From Marinomonas shanghaiensis (GTDB lineage Bacteria; Pseudomonadota; Gammaproteobacteria; Pseudomonadales; Marinomonadaceae), in assembly GCF_003259175.1 (NCBI RefSeq), contig NZ_QGOK01000005.1, forward strand, positions 1 through 64,000: a DNA stretch of 64,000 nt, in the 5' to 3' direction. The position numbers and the translations under genes were made by a program. This document shows positions 33,613 to 44,342 of this stretch, in pieces (positions within the stretch are counted from its first letter, which is position 1; every line of letters starts with the position of its first letter). The notes beneath the pieces are model-generated. The model saw only the letters and a list, made by a program, of their open reading frames with translations. It was not told the DNA's origin and did not search any database.

Positions 33613-35538
33613 CTAAGCCTTTGTTAACCAAAGTATATCCAACGGTTCGATAAGGTTTAACGATGGTAAATCTATCGATTCTTTGTTGAGCAAGTTGATA
33701 GCAGTATCTTGTCCAATTAATTCACTGAGCGATTTGCCTAGTGGTAAATGTTGAAGTGGTACTTGGTGTTCGCTCATGTTGGCGATGACGAAGAGTGTTT
33801 TATCCCCGTGTTGTCGTTTAAAGGCGAATAAGTGTTCACTGCCCAAGGACACCAGTTCAAATTCTTGCGCGGCAAAAAGTGCATTGGATTTGCGGATTTG
33901 AATCATTTCTCGGATCAGCTGAGCAATTTTCCCTTGTGGTGTGCTTGGGTCTTCTGCTAATGCAAAATCCGCCTCAGTTAGCTTCTTACGATGCACCCAG
34001 CGGCTGTCATCGACTTTCGTTGGATCATTCAAATAATCATCATTGTTGAGTACACCAAGGTCATCGCCTTGGTACAACAATGGAATACCTGGCATAGCGA
34101 AATTAATGCCATTCAGTACGCGAATGCGTTTGATGGCATGATCCAGTAGCAGTGGATCGTTTGCGGCTATGGCGTTTTCAACACCGGCCAGCGACGCTAA
34201 GGTGCCACATACTCGGCAGTCACCATTGACGGGGTTTTCTTGAAACGGCACACCCGCGGCGAAAGAGCCTTCGAATTGCCCGGTATAGAATTGGTTTAAG
34301 AAGCGTCGGTGGCCAATACCGTCAATACCGAGACGATCAGAGATGGCGTCATCCCACAACCAACCAATGTCGTCATGACAGCGGATATAGTTGATCCAAG
34401 TCGTGTGCTCAGGGATTTTGAAGCTGCGCTCCAGTGATTGGTAAAGTAAGCTGGTTTGGCGTGTCGCTAAGCTTTCCCATAACAAGGCCATCATCAGTGG
34501 GTTGTAAGACAAATTACATTCATCGGCACCAATGTACTTGTTTACTTCATCTGGATGAACAATCGCCTCGGATTTAAACACCACTTGTGGCGCGGCAATG
34601 TCTAAGCAGGCTTTGAACGCTTTAATGAGATTATGAGCCTTAGGCAAATTCTCACATACGGTGCCTTTTTCTTTCCAAACAAAGGCTAAGGCGTCGAGTC
34701 GTAATACATCACAACCGTTTAATATCAGGTGTAACATTTCCTCTACAACAGCAACAAACACCGCCGGATTGGAATAGTTTAAATCCCATTGGAACGAGTT
34801 AAAGGTGGTCCAAACATGGCGGTCTAATTCGGGCAAATAAGTGAAACTGCCGCGACGAATTTGCGGGAATATTTCGCGCACGGTTTGATTGTATTCAACC
34901 GCTTCCTGTTCGCCCATGAAATAGTAATAGCCTTGGTATTCTTTATCGCCAGACTTAGCGGCTTCGGCCCAACGATGCTCATCGGAAGTGTGGTTGAATA
35001 CAAAGTCCAACACCATACGAATCCCTTTCTTGTGCAGCGCAGAAGCTAGGTCTTTTAAGTCTTTATTGGTGCCTAAGTTAGGGGATACGGTGCGGTAATC
35101 CGAAATTGCATAACCGCCGTCACTGTTACCTTCTGGCGATAAATAAAGTGGCATTAAATGTACGTAATTAATGCCTAAGGATTCAAAATACGGAATCTTG
35201 TCGATCAGAGAACTTAGGTCATCGGCTAACAAATCAACGTATACCGCAATACCAACATTCTGATTGGATTCAAACCAAAATTCTGACTTGTCTTTGATTT
35301 GTGCTGGGCGTTTTTTCTTTTGAAAATCAATAAAAGATTGCAGCAATACTTTGAGATGAAAGTGCAGGTCGAAACAGTGCTGGTAAAGCGGAAAAAGTTG
35401 CTCAAACAATGGCTGAAAATTCGTTTCTAAGCGTGAAATAAAGACGTTTTTTTGCTGAGAAGTGAGCGGACCAAAATCCAATTCGGCTAGCAAGCGCTGC
35501 TGCGTTTTTTGTGCTTCGAAAGAGAAATCCATGACCAT
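33613..35538 (-). CDS. Amylosucrase (GH13)
   Basis: A 641-residue GH13 enzyme matching amylosucrase length (about 636). Conserved pieces are SDGGYAISDYRTV, the catalytic nucleophile in GCDVLRLDALAFVWK, the acid/base in VFKSEAIVHPDEV and the third Asp in NYIRCHDDIGW. These correspond to the Neisseria amylosucrase signature SEAIVHPD and CHDDIGW. It transfers glucose from sucrose to an alpha-glucan or hydrolyses sucrose. No sucrose transporter or other glucan genes are adjacent, and no signal peptide is visible, so it acts in the cytoplasm on imported sucrose or related glucosides. Specificity versus sucrose hydrolase is not certain. Confidence 0.85.
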   Translation of the reverse strand: MVMDFSFEAQKTQQRLLAELDFGPLTSQQKNVFISRLETNFQPLFEQLFPLYQHCFDLHFHLKVLLQSFIDFQKKKRPAQIKDKSEFWFESNQNVGIAVYVDLLADDLSSLIDKIPYFESLGINYVHLMPLYLSPEGNSDGGYAISDYRTVSPNLGTNKDLKDLASALHKKGIRMVLDFVFNHTSDEHRWAEAAKSGDKEYQGYYYFMGEQEAVEYNQTVREIFPQIRRGSFTYLPELDRHVWTTFNSFQWDLNYSNPAVFVAVVEEMLHLILNGCDVLRLDALAFVWKEKGTVCENLPKAHNLIKAFKACLDIAAPQVVFKSEAIVHPDEVNKYIGADECNLSYNPLMMALLWESLATRQTSLLYQSLERSFKIPEHTTWINYIRCHDDIGWLWDDAISDRLGIDGIGHRRFLNQFYTGQFEGSFAAGVPFQENPVNGDCRVCGTLASLAGVENAIAANDPLLLDHAIKRIRVLNGINFAMPGIPLLYQGDDLGVLNNDDYLNDPTKVDDSRWVHRKKLTEADFALAEDPSTPQGKIAQLIREMIQIRKSNALFAAQEFELVSLGSEHLFAFKRQHGDKTLFVIANMSEHQVPLQHLPLGKSLSELIGQDTAINLLNKESIDLPSLNLIEPLDILWLTKA

Positions 35539-35730
35539 ATAGTTGCCTTTTGTGAGAGGCTCGCACCGTTAAGTTCGAGTTAAGTTGTTATTTTGGTTGG
35601 ATCGCTGAACAGACTGGTGTTCCTCGTTTGCCATTGGAAAACGTAGCGTAAGGACTGGGGCGGGTCAATATGTGGAGTTTCTAAAAACGGACTTAATTTC
35701 CGAGGCAATCTCTGCCTCGGAAATGAAAGG

Positions 35731-36270
35731 TTACTCGTTATCGGCGTAGCCACTGCCGATGGCACTGAAAGGCATATCAAGCTCGAGTTCTGGGACTTGT
35801 AATCCAATCCAAGCCGGAAAGGTGTTGCTGTTTGGTCCTGGAAAGACGGTGTATTCGTTTGCCCAAGGGTAGCGCTTTACCGCTTCTTCTATCTTAGGAA
35901 TGAGTGCTTGCGCTTTTTCACCTGTCATAGAAAGTACTTTTTCTGGTTTGGCGCCAAACCAGAAACGATCTGGTGTGGCGGTTTTATATTCGTATAGCGC
36001 TGGCAAGCCTCGCTCTACACGCCATCCGACGACTTCATAAACGGTGTATTCAGGGGCATTCTGACTTTTGACGGCGACCCAAGTGTGAACAGCAAACCAG
36101 CCGCGCCAACTAAATGCATCCGCCGCATAAAATTCGATGACGGCCGCTTTTTCTGTTTCAGGTGAAGGAGCAATGCCGGCGGGTTCGCGACTTGCTGTAC
36201 GCCAATTATCGTTTGAAGAGCAAGCGCTTAAAAATAGCGTGATAAAGAGAAGCCCTAGAAACCTTGTCAT
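35731..36270 (-). CDS. DUF3750 family lipoprotein
   Basis: Start ATG 36270 gives 179 residues with a lipoprotein signal (MTRFLGLLFITLFLSAC). The mature part contains HTWVAVKSQ and a WRGWFAVHTWV motif typical of DUF3750, whose function is unknown. It stands alone between the amylosucrase and nitroreductase genes. Confidence 0.8.
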   Translation of the reverse strand: MTRFLGLLFITLFLSACSSNDNWRTASREPAGIAPSPETEKAAVIEFYAADAFSWRGWFAVHTWVAVKSQNAPEYTVYEVVGWRVERGLPALYEYKTATPDRFWFGAKPEKVLSMTGEKAQALIPKIEEAVKRYPWANEYTVFPGPNSNTFPAWIGLQVPELELDMPFSAIGSGYADNE

Positions 36271-36408
36271 GCTTTGTCCTTGTTCAGTTGAAATGTTCAG
36301 TTGGAAAATTTTATGTGAATTAAGATACGCAAGTTTTGGCGCCATTGGGTCATTATTTTTTATCTAGAGCGTGAGTTTCACGGTTTTTGCTTAGTTTAAC
36401 CAAACTAT

Positions 36409-36436
36409 AAAAAACGCCAGTGAACTGGCGTTTTAG
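36409..36436. terminator. Terminator, both strands
   Basis: AAAACGCCAGT-GA-ACTGGCGTTTT is an 11-bp perfect stem with A- and T-runs, about 27 bases after the nitroreductase stop on the minus strand. Confidence 0.85.
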
Positions 36437-36462
36437 AGGTGTGATTTGATCTGAATAACCAA

Positions 36463-37101
36463 TCAGTTCATTTCAATGATGAAATCTTCTTTCGCACGAC
36501 GCACTTTTTTCAGACCTTTCAACCAGTCGCCTTCGTCTGCGCGGTAACCTAAAGGAAGGAGAATGACAGAACGCAGTCCACGCTCAGTAAGGCCCAAAAT
36601 CTCATCCACTTTGGTCGGATCGAAACCTTCCATAGGCGTGCTGTCTACGCCTTCTTCTGCAGCAGCAATCAGTGCTGTACCGAGGGCGATATAGGCTTGA
36701 CGAGCGGCGTGCTGGTAATTGACCCCAGCATCGCGTGGCGGGTAAGCGCCCAAGATCATTTGACGGTAATTTTCCCAACCTTCATTTTTAAAGCCACGTT
36801 CGTCATTGACTAGATCGAACATCTTGTTGATGCGTTCTTCTGTGTAATTGTCCCAGGCGGCAAACACCAAAAGATGAGAGCAGTCGGTGATTTGGGCTTG
36901 GTTCCACGCATGAGGCACGATGGCTTCACGTAATGCTTTGTTTTTTACAACGATTACTTCGTATGGTTGAAGGCCGCTTGAAGTGGCGGTAAGACGAATG
37001 GCTTCTAGAATACGATCTACTTTTTCTTGTTCAACGGCTTTGCTTGAGTCCATTTTTTTAGTGGCATAACGCCAGTTTAATTTTTCTAACAAATGCGACA
37101 T
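36463..37101 (-). CDS. NAD(P)H-dependent nitroreductase family oxidoreductase
   Basis: A 212-residue flavoprotein of the NfsB/DrgA-like nitroreductase family. FMN-binding features are NWRYATKKMD at the N-terminus, LTATSSGLQPYEVIVV, ALIAAAEEGVDSTPMEGF and LPLGYRADEGDWL. Such enzymes reduce nitro compounds or quinones with NAD(P)H. Start ATG 37101. A divergent intergenic region of 220 bases separates it from sstT. Confidence 0.9.
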   Translation of the reverse strand: MSHLLEKLNWRYATKKMDSSKAVEQEKVDRILEAIRLTATSSGLQPYEVIVVKNKALREAIVPHAWNQAQITDCSHLLVFAAWDNYTEERINKMFDLVNDERGFKNEGWENYRQMILGAYPPRDAGVNYQHAARQAYIALGTALIAAAEEGVDSTPMEGFDPTKVDEILGLTERGLRSVILLPLGYRADEGDWLKGLKKVRRAKEDFIIEMN

Positions 37102-37322
37102 TTCAATTCCTTACTAAAGTGAGTTTATGTCAACAATATGGGGCTAATTTAGATGGAGTACAAGTTGTGCTTTCAGCAAGGAATGAGAAAGTTGAATAAT
37201 CGGTTAAAGGCTAACTTGGTTGATATAGTGCGATATTTTCTCTAATAATGCCCTAAAATGGTTCATTTTTGCGCTGGTATGCAGTAAGGTGCGATCTCGA
37301 AAATTTCAATGGACCCCTTCTA

Positions 37323-38555
37323 ATGACATTTGCTCAAAAACCATCGTTATTACAGCGTTATTTGCGCGGTAGTTTGGTACTACAAATTGCCATCGGTATT
37401 CTTTGTGGTGTGGTGTTGGCCTACGTTTCACCGAGTACTGCTTTGTCTGCCAGTTTGTTTGGCGATTTTTTTGTAAAATCTTTAAAGGCCATTGCCCCCA
37501 TTTTGGTTTTTTTATTGGTGATGGCCTCGATTGCGAATCACAAACAGGCTCAACAGAGTCATATTCGACCAGTGATCGTGCTTTACATTGCGGGCACGTT
37601 TGTTGCGGCGTTAACGGCCGTCATGTTTAGCTTTGTGTTTCCTACACATTTGAACTTGGTGTCTCCAGATTTGAGCCAGAGCGCACCTCAAGGTATTGAT
37701 GAAGTCTTGCATACCTTGGTCTTCAAAATGGTTGATAACCCTGTTAACGCGCTGGTACAAGGCAATTATGTGGGCATTTTAACCTGGGCCATTGGTTTTG
37801 GCTTAGGTTTGCGTCATGCGTCTGACGCGACAAAAGCCTTGTTACAACACCTAGCGAGCAGTGTGACAAGCATTGTGTCGGTGATTATTCGCTTAGCCCC
37901 GTTTGGTATTTTTGGTCTTGTGGCCAGTACTATTGCTGCAACGGGTTTTGATGCTTTATTTGGCTACTCGCATTTATTAGCGGTGCTTATAGGCGCGATG
38001 CTGTTTATTGCGTTTGTGACCAATCCTTTATTAGTATTCTGGAAAATTCGTCGTAATCCTTATCCTTTGGTGTTTCAGTGTCTAAAAGAGAGTGGTGTGA
38101 CCGCTTTTTTTACCCGCAGTTCGGCGGCGAATATTCCCGTTAACCTCGATCTTTGTAAGCGCTTGGATTTGGATGAAGACACCTATTCTGTGTCGATTCC
38201 TCTAGGGGCGACGATTAACATGGCAGGCGCCGCGATCACCATCACGGTGTTAACATTAGCGGCGGTTAATACGCTGGGGATTTCGTTGGATTTTGGTACG
38301 GCGCTGTTACTGAGTGTGATTGCGGCCGTGTCGGCGTGCGGTGCTTCAGGCGTGGCGGGTGGCTCTTTATTATTGATTCCTTTGGCATGCAGTTTGTTCA
38401 ATATTCCCAATGAGATTGCCATGCAGGTAGTGGCTGTGGGCTTTATTATCGGCGTATTGCAAGACTCTGCTGAAACAGCATTAAACAGCTCGACGGACGT
38501 TTTATTTACGGCGGCGGCCTGTCTTTCGAATGAGAATAGCTCGTTCGCCAAATAA
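37323..38555 (+). CDS. sstT: Serine/threonine:sodium symporter
   Basis: A 410-residue dicarboxylate/amino acid:cation symporter (SstT type). It starts at ATG 37323 ([26 protein letters not shown]); the upstream open frame has no support. Hallmarks are [44 protein letters not shown] and [20 protein letters not shown], the re-entrant loop regions. It imports serine and threonine using sodium, typical of marine bacteria. A strong terminator follows. Confidence 0.95.
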   Translation: MTFAQKPSLLQRYLRGSLVLQIAIGILCGVVLAYVSPSTALSASLFGDFFVKSLKAIAPILVFLLVMASIANHKQAQQSHIRPVIVLYIAGTFVAALTAVMFSFVFPTHLNLVSPDLSQSAPQGIDEVLHTLVFKMVDNPVNALVQGNYVGILTWAIGFGLGLRHASDATKALLQHLASSVTSIVSVIIRLAPFGIFGLVASTIAATGFDALFGYSHLLAVLIGAMLFIAFVTNPLLVFWKIRRNPYPLVFQCLKESGVTAFFTRSSAANIPVNLDLCKRLDLDEDTYSVSIPLGATINMAGAAITITVLTLAAVNTLGISLDFGTALLLSVIAAVSACGASGVAGGSLLLIPLACSLFNIPNEIAMQVVAVGFIIGVLQDSAETALNSSTDVLFTAAACLSNENSSFAK

Positions 38556-38572
38556 CGGTAGTGGGCAAAAAC

Positions 38573-38607
38573 AAAAAAGGGGAAGCACGTGGCTTCCCCT
38601 TTTTTGT
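38573..38607. terminator. Bidirectional terminator between sstT and chemoreceptor
   Basis: AAAAAAGGGGAAGC-CACGT-like loop-GCTTCCCCTTTTTT: the plus strand reads AAAAAAGGGGAAGC ... GGCTTCCCCTTTTTT with A and T runs, in the gap between two convergent genes. Confidence 0.9.
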
Positions 38608-38627
38608 TTTTGCTATGGTTTTCTCGT

Positions 38628-40277
38628 TTAAAGCTTAAACTGAGTCACCAATTTATCCAGTTGAACAGAGAGTTTTTGCAAGTTGTTGCTGGACGCTGTT
38701 AGCTCATCGGCAATTTCTGAGGTTTCCGTGGTGAGCTGGTTAATCTCCTCGACGTTTTTACTCATGTCATTCACCACAAGCGCTTGCTCTTCGGTGGCTG
38801 TTGCCACCTGTATGTTCATGTCACTGATTTGACCAATATGCTTGGTGATTTGCTCAAGTGAGGTGTTGGCCTCATTGGCTTGTCCTACCACGGTATTGCT
38901 TTGGTCTTGACCGGTTTTAATCGTCGAAACCGTTTTGGCCGATTGTTCTTGTAGTTGATCGATCATTTTTTGTATTTCATCAGTAGAAGCCGCAGAACGA
39001 CTGGCTAGGTTGCGCACTTCATCGGCAACCACAGCGAAACCGCGACCTTGTTCGCCTGCACGAGCGGCTTCTATGGCGGCGTTTAAGGCCAATAGATTGG
39101 TTTGCTCTGAAATACTGCGGATGGTATCGAGGATACTGCCAATGGAGTCCGTTTGTGTGGCTAATGAGCCAATGTCAGAGCTGATGTGCTGAATTTCTGT
39201 CGACAGTGTGGTGACACCTTGGCGAGCACGTGCGACCAATCCAGCCCCTTGATGTGCTTGTTTGTCCGCTTCCTGTGCGGCTTTTGCTGCTTGAGAGGCA
39301 TTTTCTGCAATGTTCTCAACCGTGGCCCCCATTTCATGAATGGCTGTCGCAATTTGCGTAGTACGGTCACGTTCATTTAAACAGTTGGTATGTGTCGCCT
39401 TGGCTTTGGCAGCAACATCGTTTGCAGTACGAGCGAGCTGGCGAGAGTTTTCCGCCACGTTTTCAATCGCAGTGCGAACTTTGGCGATAAATTGATTGAA
39501 GTGCTGAGCGATGTCGCTCAGTTCATCCTTGCCATCCAGTGTGATGACGGTGCCAAGATCCAGCTTGTCACTGGCACTGGAAATATGTTGCTGAAGATAA
39601 GATACGCGACTGTTAAGACGACGTAACATTAACCAAGCTAAGACAATAGACGCAAATAAGGCAATGACGATTAATATAATCATATTGTTGCGGCTTGCTT
39701 CGTAGTTAATTTGACTCTGGGTGTAACCCTGCTTGCCTTGTTCTAATAATTCATCCAATATTTTATTAACCGCGATGCGCATCACGCCGTAGCTACTGGC
39801 GTATTGGTTTTTGTATATTTCTTGAGCTGTGGTTAGGTCGTTATTTTCCATGGCGGTTAGCATGGGAGCGAGTTCATCGCTTTTGACCTTAGCGAAAATG
39901 TCGATAATTTTTTGCACTTCATCGCGCATGATAGGGTTTACTTGTGCCTCTAACGCTTGTTTTAAAGCCATGTCCATTTCAGGAATGTCTTCAGTACGTG
40001 TTTCTTTTATGCGAGTTAGGACGCCCTTTTTATCCTGCATGGCGGGGATTTCTTGCAATAAAATAATGTCAATACCGACACGCATGCGGGGAATACGAGA
40101 GGCCACTTCGGCAAGAGAGCGCATGGGTGCGCTGGTGTTTTGAGCGAGTTGTTTGGTCTGCTCTTGTACGCTAGAAAGGCCTTGTAAACCAGCCCAGCTG
40201 ACGAGAAACAGAGCAAGGCAAGGTAGGGCAATCACAAGGGCAAATTGCACTTTTAAAGAAAGTTTATTGAATATCAC
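38628..40277 (-). CDS. Methyl-accepting chemotaxis protein
   Basis: A 549-residue chemoreceptor: TM1 near 11-31, periplasmic helical ligand domain of about 160 residues ([18 protein letters not shown] ... [10 protein letters not shown]), TM2 near 198-218, HAMP, and a signalling tip [38 protein letters not shown]. It resembles four-helix-bundle receptors. Ligand unknown. Convergent with sstT, divergent from the MFS exporter. Confidence 0.93.
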   Translation of the reverse strand: MIFNKLSLKVQFALVIALPCLALFLVSWAGLQGLSSVQEQTKQLAQNTSAPMRSLAEVASRIPRMRVGIDIILLQEIPAMQDKKGVLTRIKETRTEDIPEMDMALKQALEAQVNPIMRDEVQKIIDIFAKVKSDELAPMLTAMENNDLTTAQEIYKNQYASSYGVMRIAVNKILDELLEQGKQGYTQSQINYEASRNNMIILIVIALFASIVLAWLMLRRLNSRVSYLQQHISSASDKLDLGTVITLDGKDELSDIAQHFNQFIAKVRTAIENVAENSRQLARTANDVAAKAKATHTNCLNERDRTTQIATAIHEMGATVENIAENASQAAKAAQEADKQAHQGAGLVARARQGVTTLSTEIQHISSDIGSLATQTDSIGSILDTIRSISEQTNLLALNAAIEAARAGEQGRGFAVVADEVRNLASRSAASTDEIQKMIDQLQEQSAKTVSTIKTGQDQSNTVVGQANEANTSLEQITKHIGQISDMNIQVATATEEQALVVNDMSKNVEEINQLTTETSEIADELTASSNNLQKLSVQLDKLVTQFKL

Positions 40278-40469
40278 AGTGGGTTACCTGCTGGCGATTA
40301 TTGTAATTGTGCAGAGCACTTGTTTGATAAGAATGTTTTTCAACGTGTTATCACTTCTTATAGCATAGAATGTATGTCTTTCATTGTACAAGAAACTTTA
40401 TTTTAGCTTGATAACATGACGTTTTTCAGACAACGCAACGAACGGTATTAATATATTAAGGAGCTCATA

Positions 40470-41708
40470 TTGAGTAAGACGTTTCGGTCTCTTGCTAATC
40501 CGAATTATCGGCTTTGGTTCGGTGGTGCAGTGATTTCTAATATTGGTACTTGGCTGCAACGTACGGCGCAAGATTGGATAGTGATTGCTGAGTTGTCAGA
40601 CAAAAATGCGTCAGCGGTTGGTTTGGTGGTGTTTTTACAATTCGCACCACAGATATTGTTGTTGCCTATTACGGGCTGGACGGCTGATCGTATGGATCGT
40701 CGTAAGCTATTGTTTATTACACAATGCTTGATGGCGGGGCTGGCTCTGATATTAGGTTTGTTGGTGTTGAGTGGTCACGTTGTGCTCTGGCAGGTGTGTG
40801 CTTGCGCCTTTGCTTTGGGTTGTGTTGCGGCCTTTGATGCGCCTGCAAGACACGCATTCGTTTCAGATATTGTCAGTGAGAAAGAATTGTCCAACGCCGT
40901 TGGGCTTAATTCTGTGTCGTTTAATTCGGCGCGCCTCGTTGGCCCTGCTATTGCGGGTCTGTTAATTGCGTCGGTTGGCAGTGGCTGGGTCTTTATGATC
41001 AATGTGCTGTCTTTTATTCCATTGTTACTCGCTTTACACCAATTTAAGAAACGTTTGCCTGCGGTCGTGTCTGATAACAGCAAAGCGACCCCAGATATGA
41101 CAAAATTTTTAGAAGGTTTTCGTTATATTTGGCAACACCGAGAAATGGCCGTCATCTTGGTGATGTCTTTCTTAATTTGCAGTTTGGGCATGAATTTCTC
41201 TGTGTATTTATCGGCGATGACGGTGCATGTTTTTCAAGGTCATGCGGATCAGTACGGCTTTTTAATTTCCATGATGGCAATCGGTTCTATTTCTGGCGCT
41301 ATGGTGACGGCCAGTCGCCGTTCGTCGCCGTCGTTCCGTTTTATGATTTATGTTGCGGCGATGTTTGCTGTGAGTTGCTTTTTGGTGGCCATTAGTACGT
41401 CATTTTGGGCGTTTGCCGTGTTGCTGATTTTGCTTGGTTTGAGTTTGCAGTTGTTTACCACGTCGACGACGTCTTATATGCAAGTGGCTACCGAAAAACG
41501 TTATCGTGGTCGAGTGATGGCCGTGGTGTTAGCGACGGCGCTGGGAAGTACGGCACTGGGCGCCCCTCTGGTCGGTTGGGTTGCTGATGCGTTGGGAGCT
41601 CGCTGGGCGATTGGTATGGGTAGCTTGTCCGGTATGATGGCTGCTTTGTTGGGTTTTTGGTTTTTACGTAGACAAGTTCAGACTGAATCAAAAGACAAAA
41701 CGCTTTAG
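40470..41708 (+). CDS. MFS transporter (EntS-like)
   Basis: A 412-residue exporter with 12 predicted membrane segments. The start codon is TTG 40470, with AAGGAG seven bases upstream, and the N-terminus (FRSLANPNYRLWFGGAVISNIGTWLQRTAQDWIV) is typical of the EntS-like/MFS_3 group. Motif A-like TADRMDRRKLLFI follows TM2. Substrate is unknown; relatives export siderophores or drugs. No siderophore genes adjoin it. Confidence 0.88.
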   Translation: MSKTFRSLANPNYRLWFGGAVISNIGTWLQRTAQDWIVIAELSDKNASAVGLVVFLQFAPQILLLPITGWTADRMDRRKLLFITQCLMAGLALILGLLVLSGHVVLWQVCACAFALGCVAAFDAPARHAFVSDIVSEKELSNAVGLNSVSFNSARLVGPAIAGLLIASVGSGWVFMINVLSFIPLLLALHQFKKRLPAVVSDNSKATPDMTKFLEGFRYIWQHREMAVILVMSFLICSLGMNFSVYLSAMTVHVFQGHADQYGFLISMMAIGSISGAMVTASRRSSPSFRFMIYVAAMFAVSCFLVAISTSFWAFAVLLILLGLSLQLFTTSTTSYMQVATEKRYRGRVMAVVLATALGSTALGAPLVGWVADALGARWAIGMGSLSGMMAALLGFWFLRRQVQTESKDKTL

Positions 41709-41833
41709 TTCAATGTGATTTGCCCAAAAAGAGAGAGCCGTCGTCTATAGTGAGTATTTAGTGTATTTTTATTGAAAGCACAGGAAGCGGTTCACTTTTT
41801 TACATAAATCTAAAAATATCGATGGAGAAAACT

Positions 41834-42352
41834 ATGTCACAGCATCTTGTATTGAGTTTTATTGGAGAAGACCGTCCGGGTCTTGTAGGACGTTTGTCAG
41901 ATACGATTGCACGTTATCATGGTAATTGGCTAGAAAGCCGTATGGCGCATTTGGCCGATAAATTTGCCGGTATTTTAACCGTAACGGTTCCGTTGGAACA
42001 CCAAGAAGCCTTGGTTGACGCATTGCGTAACTTTGAGCAATTGGGTTTGCATGTGACGGTAGAAATGGCGAACCAGCACACAGCGTCAGGCTCGACTTTG
42101 TCACTGTCTGTGGTGGGCAATGATCGTCCTGGGATTGTGAAAGAAGTTTCGCAAGTCTTGTCTTCTTTGATGGTTAACGTGAAAGAGCTAACGACGACCT
42201 GCGAACCTGCGCCGATGAGCTCCGATATGCTGTTTAAAACCGATATGGTATTAGTCGCACCAACGGGCTTGCCATTGTCTGAATTGGAAGCGGCTTTAGA
42301 AAAGATCAGCAGTGATTTGATCGTGGAATTATCGGTTAATCAGTTTGCCTAG
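41834..42352 (+). CDS. GcvR-like tandem ACT-domain protein
   Basis: The start is ATG 41834, where GGAG at 41824 serves as the ribosome site; an earlier ATG 41822 overlaps that site. The 172-residue product has two ACT domains (VLSFIGEDRPGLVGRLSDTIARYHGNWLE and SVVGNDRPGIVKEVSQVLSSLMVNV), as in the glycine cleavage regulator GcvR and related proteins. It would bind an amino acid and act through a partner regulator. The first domain motif is GEDRPGLV. Paralog assignment is uncertain. Confidence 0.8.
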   Translation: MSQHLVLSFIGEDRPGLVGRLSDTIARYHGNWLESRMAHLADKFAGILTVTVPLEHQEALVDALRNFEQLGLHVTVEMANQHTASGSTLSLSVVGNDRPGIVKEVSQVLSSLMVNVKELTTTCEPAPMSSDMLFKTDMVLVAPTGLPLSELEAALEKISSDLIVELSVNQFA

Positions 42353-42378
42353 TGGTTTTATCGGCTGTCCCTTTTAGA

Positions 42379-43284
42379 TCATTCATACAATGGATGATCG
42401 TGAAAGCGCTTGAGCATAAAATTAATCAATAAACGCAATCGAAAGGGCATGTTGTCACGATCACGATATAACATTTGGCAGCCTCTTGGTTGGTTGCTCC
42501 ACTCCGGTAAAATGTGTCGAAGTGCTCCTGAATCAATTAGGGGCTGGGCGTGATAATCGGGCATAAAACCGATGCCTAGCCCGTCTTGAAGAGCGCGAGT
42601 AAGTAGGCTGATGTCGTCTACTTTCAGACGAATGTTGCTGTTTGGTTTGTGCGTTTGTGTTTCACCAGACAGTGTGTGTTGCAGCTTCCACGTAGACATA
42701 GGCTCGCACAATACGGTAGGAAAACCGTCTAAGTCGCTGGGCGTTTTGATGCTAGAGAGATCTACATTGGCAGATCCGCAGATCACAAAGCGAATGTTGG
42801 TTAAGTGTCTACCAATCCAGTGTTCCGCATTGTGGTCACCCACCCGAAACGCAATGTCGATTCCTGCTTCCTCTATGTCGATGGTTTGATTGGACAGACG
42901 TAGATCGAAATGTATGTCGGGGTATTGATTCAAAAAGGCATTAAAGTGCTGAGCTAAAACATGCACACCAAAATTCACGGGTGCCGATATTCTAATGGTG
43001 CCTTTGGCCTGAGTGTTGTCTTGCAAAAGACACACAGCTACCTCATTTAACTCTTCAAAGAGGGGCAAGCTTCTTTCGTAATAGCGTTGTCCTGAGTGAG
43101 TAAGCTGTACTCGGTGTGCATCTCGATTTAATAATCTAATGGCCAAGTCTTCTTCGAGTTTGGCAATCCGTCGACTTAATGTGGAAAGCGGTATTTCCAA
43201 TACAGCGGAAGCCTGTTTAAAGCTCCCATGCTGTGCAACCGCGCAAAAACAACGCATGTCATCGAGTGAATAGTTAAATTTCAT
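42379..43284 (-). CDS. LysR family transcriptional regulator
   Basis: A 301-residue LysR regulator with the N-terminal helix-turn-helix (DDMRCFCAVAQHGSFKQASAVLEIPLSTLSRRIAKLEEDLAIRLLNR) and substrate-binding C-terminal domain. It is divergent from an EamA transporter with about 98 bases between the start codons, so it probably controls it. The co-inducer is unknown. Confidence 0.93.
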   Translation of the reverse strand: MKFNYSLDDMRCFCAVAQHGSFKQASAVLEIPLSTLSRRIAKLEEDLAIRLLNRDAHRVQLTHSGQRYYERSLPLFEELNEVAVCLLQDNTQAKGTIRISAPVNFGVHVLAQHFNAFLNQYPDIHFDLRLSNQTIDIEEAGIDIAFRVGDHNAEHWIGRHLTNIRFVICGSANVDLSSIKTPSDLDGFPTVLCEPMSTWKLQHTLSGETQTHKPNSNIRLKVDDISLLTRALQDGLGIGFMPDYHAQPLIDSGALRHILPEWSNQPRGCQMLYRDRDNMPFRLRLLINFMLKRFHDHPLYE

Positions 43285-43382
43285 ATTTGGAATCTATTGT
43301 CTCAAATTTGTCTATTTATTCCGAATTTAAAATCTATACACTGAACAGCCTATTTTCAAGTTTTCTTTCAATGGAGAGAGTG

Positions 43383-44327
43383 ATGAATCGTTCGGCGAAT
43401 ATGAATGCCGTATTGCTACTGCTGTTATGTACGTTTTTCTGGGGAGCCTGTTTTCCTGTTGGCAAACATGCGTTAGGAGAGGTGCATGCGCTTACCTTGG
43501 TGATCTGGCGTTTTGCTATCGCTGCCGTCTGTTTGTTTATGTATGCCAAGTGGAAAAACATGTCCATGCCTAGCTTAACGGCGAGACAATGGGCGTGGGC
43601 AATGGGCGTTTCTATTGTCGGGGTTGGCGGACTTAACCTTGGTTTGTTTACTGGGTTAGCTCATACCGATGCGAGTAATGGCGCACTGATTATGGCACTC
43701 AGCCCTTTAGCCACGTCTTTGATTGGTTCTTTGTTGCAACGCAAATTGCCCGCTCGCGGAGCGGTGTTTAGTTTGGTGGTGTGTTTGTCCGGTGTGTTGC
43801 TGGTGCTAACCAATGGCGAGCTAAAACGCTTGCTGGGTTTTGAGTTTAACCACGGAGATCAAATGATCTTTTTAGGCATGTTGTGCTGGAGCCTTTATAC
43901 CTATTTAACTCAGAGTGTGAGCCGTTGGATGCCGATGATTCCTTATACGTTAGTTGGTATGTTATCAGGACTGGGGGTGATCTCTTTGGTGACCGCGTTT
44001 AGCCCTGAAGTTCATCCATGGCAAGAAAGCTTGGCGATTAGTGGCTATGTGTTAGGCGATTTATTGTTCATCGGTGTGTTTGGTACCGTGGGTGGCTATT
44101 TGTTGTGGATTTCTGGGGTCAAGCAGCTGGGAGCCGCGAACGCTTCTTTGTTTTTCAACTTTGTGCCTGTATTTGCCGCATTGACAGCTTTTGCTTATGG
44201 GCAAAGTGTCACCCAACTGCAGTTACTCGGTGTGGGGATTGTGATTGCCGGTTTGTTGCTGCCAAGACTGGCCAAAAGGCAGCAACAACGACGTATCAAC
44301 CGACAAGCAGCCACATCGATTCGTTAA
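43383..44327 (+). CDS. EamA/DMT family transporter
   Basis: Start ATG 43383 with GGAGAG upstream gives 314 residues. It has ten predicted membrane segments in two EamA halves (LLLCTFFWGACFPVGKHALGEV and LGMLCWSLYTYLTQSV), typical of drug/metabolite exporters. It is the likely target of the divergent LysR regulator. The 15 bases to the photolyase stop leave no room for a terminator. Confidence 0.88.
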   Translation: MNRSANMNAVLLLLLCTFFWGACFPVGKHALGEVHALTLVIWRFAIAAVCLFMYAKWKNMSMPSLTARQWAWAMGVSIVGVGGLNLGLFTGLAHTDASNGALIMALSPLATSLIGSLLQRKLPARGAVFSLVVCLSGVLLVLTNGELKRLLGFEFNHGDQMIFLGMLCWSLYTYLTQSVSRWMPMIPYTLVGMLSGLGVISLVTAFSPEVHPWQESLAISGYVLGDLLFIGVFGTVGGYLLWISGVKQLGAANASLFFNFVPVFAALTAFAYGQSVTQLQLLGVGIVIAGLLLPRLAKRQQQRRINRQAATSIR

Positions 44328-44342
44328 ACCATGCAATGAGGC

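Noticed and set aside
40713..40720. TTTATTAC resembling the ECF -35 element
   Set aside because: It lies inside the MFS gene and the required GACG is not at 14 bases; the pairing needed for the promoter is missing.
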